From Fibrobacterota bacterium (GTDB taxonomy: Bacteria; Fibrobacterota; Chitinivibrionia; Chitinivibrionales; Chitinispirillaceae): 64,000 nt of DNA. The notes below the pieces were generated by a model. The model was not told the origin of the DNA and made no database searches. It saw only the letters and a program-made list of their open reading frames with translations. The stretch's first letter is position 1. Every line of letters begins with the position of its first letter. The position numbers and the translations under genes were made by a program. The DNA is taken from the NCBI GenBank assembly GCA_023412475.1, contig JAEYNR010000006.1, positions 1 through 64,000 of the forward strand, written 5' to 3'. Below are positions 61,919-64,000 of this stretch, in pieces.

Positions 61919-62080
61919 AATAAACACGAAATTCGGAATAAGAGCAGAAGAAGATATGGCAACAAGGCCAAATTAAATAGCCTTTAGTTACCTTGAAACT
62001 CTTATTCTTGTTTAGCATTTAGAGTTTTGTAATTTGGAATTTGTTCAGGATTTAAGATTTGTGATTAAGAATTTTGTTCC
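61919..62080. repeat. Dispersed ~150-bp intergenic element, copy 3
   Basis: AATAAACACGAAATTCGG, then AATAAGAGCAGAAG, and the distal module TTTTGTAATTTGGAATTTG, TTCAGGATTTAAG, GTGATTAAGAATTTTG, in the same order as the copies at 11.5 and 35.9 kb. Confidence 0.8.
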
Positions 62081-62103
62081 GAAGTGACTGCCGAGCTACC
62101 TGA

Positions 62104-64000
62104 TCAAAAATGTGGGTTACTGTTCACTCCACGTCTCTCCAGCAGAGTTCCGTCTTTGAGGTAAAGATCAGTCAGAGCTTTAACATAAGCTACTGCGGCT
62201 CTGGCTTCATCAAGCTGTGCAACAGTTAAATCACGCTGAACCTGCAAAACCACATATTCAGTTGTTTTGCCAGCAGCCAGTCTGGCCTGCTCTGCAGTAA
62301 GTTTCTCCTGCTGAAGCTGTCGGGTTGTACCCGCTTTCTCTATCATAAGCAATGACCGCTCAACCTCAGTCCACGCACTGCGGACATCCAGCTCCACAAG
62401 CTGATCGATATTCTCCATCGATAGCTTTAACTGTTTTTTGGAAAGTTGAGATTTTTTGTACCTCTCTCGTGCAACACCATTGGTTGCTGGCATGGAAAAG
62501 ATCAAACCTGCTGAGATAGATTTCTGATGATCCAGATCCTGAGACAAAGCATCTCCAAAGGCTTCGGAATAAGCTGTGCCACCAAGTCTTAAAAACAGAT
62601 CAAGTTTTGGTAAAAGCCCATTTCTTGTCTGCACGATTTCCAGCTCCCCTCTTTTGCCTAAAAGGAGGGCTTGGCGCAGGTCGGGGCGGTATTTTTTTGA
62701 AACTTGCAGGTGATAATTCAAAGAATCCTGAATTTTCGGTTCCGGCGGTTTATCTGTAAAAATGACCGGTTTCTCCCAGGAAACCAGTCTGTCCCCAATC
62801 AGATAAGCCAGTCTGTACTTTTTTTGTTTCAGTGAAGTTTGTGAGTTAATAAGATCTTTTTCTCTAGTCGCCACCTCAGCCTTAACTGTTATCAGGTCAA
62901 TAGGAGCAATCTTACCCACTCTCAGCCGTTCATTTGATTCGTTCAACAAGCGTTTGACCAGTTCCATTGATTGCTGATAGATAGAAATTTCCCGTTCAGC
63001 AAGATATGCATCCCAGTAAGCAGATTCAGTTTCAGCTAATAGCTTTTGTGCATAACCTGTTAACTCCTCCTGCCTGAGTTCCAGATCAATCGATGCTTTC
63101 CTCACAGGAGCCAGATTGAAACCAAAGCCAGCACCCTGAAGTAAAGACTGGGTGACAGAGAGTTCTAAAGCACGTTCATATCTTCGGTATTTAGGAGTGG
63201 CTGCTCCTGAAATTTTTAAGTTGGTACCACTTGGCAGATATTCTTCTATGGACAATGTTCCTCTATGATAAAGTTCAGACGAATCTGCGTTGCCCGGAAT
63301 GTGTTTTTGGTCGTAGGAGAAATTAAGTGTCGGTTCAAACCGATAACGGTTTTCCCTCACAGTGGCCTCCGCATAATCGACATCGATCCTTTCGATACGG
63401 ATAAGAGGATTATTGCTGACAGCACGGTTGAGCGCATCTTCAAGGGAAATCTCAGAAATACTGTCAGATTGGGCATAGGATAAACTTAAGAGTGCAGAAA
63501 TACAGATAATTGAGACAACTGTTGTGGCTTTTGCCGGGCTCAAATTCCGATTTTTTTTAAGAGTTTTCTTTTTGCCGTGTCGTTCCTCTACTATTGAATA
63601 GATAACCGGAATGAGAACCAGAGTGATAAGAGTAGATGCCAGAAGTCCACCAATAACCACCCTCGCCATGGGGGCCTGAGCTTCTCCACCTTCACCTAAA
63701 GCCAGAGCAAGAGGTGAAAGCCCCAAAACAGTAGTCGATGTGCTCATCAGAATAGGTCTGAGCCTTCTTACAGCAGCCCTTATTATTGCTTCCCGCAGCT
63801 CAAGTCCATCCTCTCTTCGTGACCGGTTCATGAAATCTATTAAAACTATCGCATTGTTTACTACAACACCAACAAGGACTATACATCCAATAAAGGCCTG
63901 TACCGAAAAAGGAGTACCTGAAAGAAGCATAATAGTAACTATGCCGATCAGTGCCACTGGTATAGACATCAGAATTATCAGAGGATCTTTGAAAGATTCA
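62104..64000 (-). CDS. RND efflux pump C-terminus fused in frame to TolC-like outer membrane protein (5' end beyond window)
   Basis: The frame is open from the window edge. The first ~140 residues seen are the last membrane segments of an RND (HAE1/AcrB-type) transporter: SFKDPLIILMSIPVALIG, VNNAIVLIDFMNRSRREDG, RLRPILMSTSTTVLGLSPLA, VIGGLLASTLITLVLIPVIY. After a basic linker (EERHGKKKTLKKNRNLS) comes TTVVSIICISALLSLSYAQS, shaped like a signal peptide, and then 450 residues of an outer-membrane efflux protein (ISLEDALNRAVSNNPLIR, TESAYWDAYLAEREISIYQ, ERLRVGKIAPIDLITVKAEV, AEQARLAAGKTTEYVVLQVQ). Normally these are two genes. Either a real fusion, processed at AQS, or a lost stop codon. The segment beyond 64000 should hold the rest of the pump. 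Confidence 0.8.
   Translation of the reverse strand, partial: ESFKDPLIILMSIPVALIGIVTIMLLSGTPFSVQAFIGCIVLVGVVVNNAIVLIDFMNRSRREDGLELREAIIRAAVRRLRPILMSTSTTVLGLSPLALALGEGGEAQAPMARVVIGGLLASTLITLVLIPVIYSIVEERHGKKKTLKKNRNLSPAKATTVVSIICISALLSLSYAQSDSISEISLEDALNRAVSNNPLIRIERIDVDYAEATVRENRYRFEPTLNFSYDQKHIPGNADSSELYHRGTLSIEEYLPSGTNLKISGAATPKYRRYERALELSVTQSLLQGAGFGFNLAPVRKASIDLELRQEELTGYAQKLLAETESAYWDAYLAEREISIYQQSMELVKRLLNESNERLRVGKIAPIDLITVKAEVATREKDLINSQTSLKQKKYRLAYLIGDRLVSWEKPVIFTDKPPEPKIQDSLNYHLQVSKKYRPDLRQALLLGKRGELEIVQTRNGLLPKLDLFLRLGGTAYSEAFGDALSQDLDHQKSISAGLIFSMPATNGVARERYKKSQLSKKQLKLSMENIDQLVELDVRSAWTEVERSLLMIEKAGTTRQLQQEKLTAEQARLAAGKTTEYVVLQVQRDLTVAQLDEARAAVAYVKALTDLYLKDGTLLERRGVNSNPHF

Overview
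The window looks like chromosomal DNA from a Gram-negative bacterium of moderate to low GC content. It encodes outer-membrane type features (a TolC-like efflux protein, lipoproteins, a GT9 heptosyltransferase-like enzyme). It also encodes secreted proteins whose C-termini resemble Por/type IX secretion sorting domains (765-aa propeller protein, 773-aa metalloprotease), a GSCFA protein, and a Na+-pumping oxaloacetate decarboxylase. Together these suggest a member of the FCB group, possibly a Fibrobacterota/Chitinispirillia-like anaerobe. That assignment is inference; no rRNA is present. One tRNA is present, tRNA-Ala(CGC).

Layout. 1-4.98 kb is an accessory graveyard: a tyrosine-integrase remnant, an AT-rich small membrane protein gene, a GC-rich non-coding block abutting a truncated type I restriction (hsdR) start, a GxxExxY gene, GATTACA-type repeats, a 43-bp tandem array, and an IS256-family transposase whose right end seems lost. 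5.0-11.2 kb holds a MATE exporter, a candidate structured RNA with its own promoter and terminator, and a minus-strand oadG-oadA-oadB operon preceded by a biotin ligase gene that can charge its biotin domain. 11.8-17 kb holds hrpB and a coupled CsgG-like/DUF5011 pair. 17-24 kb holds an ABC exporter pair and, most notably, a LexA-controlled operon. 24.2-28.1 kb: leucyl aminopeptidase, glycerophosphodiesterase, GAF sensor. 28.5-32.5 kb: polyprenol/diacylglycerol kinase-like protein, NHL protein, exported PPDK-like lipoprotein. 33.2-36.9 kb: ychF, O-acetylhomoserine sulfhydrylase, RRM protein. 37-42.4 kb: a minus-strand surface-glycan cluster (propeller protein, GT2, GT4, FemAB-like) and the tRNA. 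42.8-48.4 kb: an HTH-STAS protein and a five-gene plus-strand cluster ending in GSCFA and GT9. 48.4-56.1 kb: dsbD, TPR protein, candidate sRNA, secreted metalloprotease, ispF, DUF302. 56.2-61.3 kb: a 1699-aa Ser/Thr kinase-ATPase-GAF-histidine kinase. 62.1-64.0 kb: the 5'-truncated end of an RND pump gene that reads in frame into a TolC-family protein.

The most interesting unit is the SOS operon at 19.7-23.9 kb (minus strand). A perfect ATACTGT-N8-ACAGTAT LexA box lies between a TTGCAT -35 and a TATATT -10, 17 bp apart. It drives an uncharacterised 86-aa protein carrying a textbook beta-clamp motif (QMSLPLF), lexA, a radical-SAM/helix-hairpin-helix DNA-repair-type protein, a DUF72 protein, and a Y-family polymerase homologue. 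That homologue has lost the catalytic acidic residues but keeps a clamp motif (QMDLF). This looks like a variant, ImuB-like mutasome without a visible ImuA or DnaE2. An internally deleted second copy of the polymerase gene lies 2.5 kb downstream.

Intergenic space is rich in dispersed repeats: a ~150-bp element in at least three near-complete copies plus fragments, TTCGAATTTCG-type strings, and a GGGCGTTGCCC/GCCCTTTCAGGGC element.
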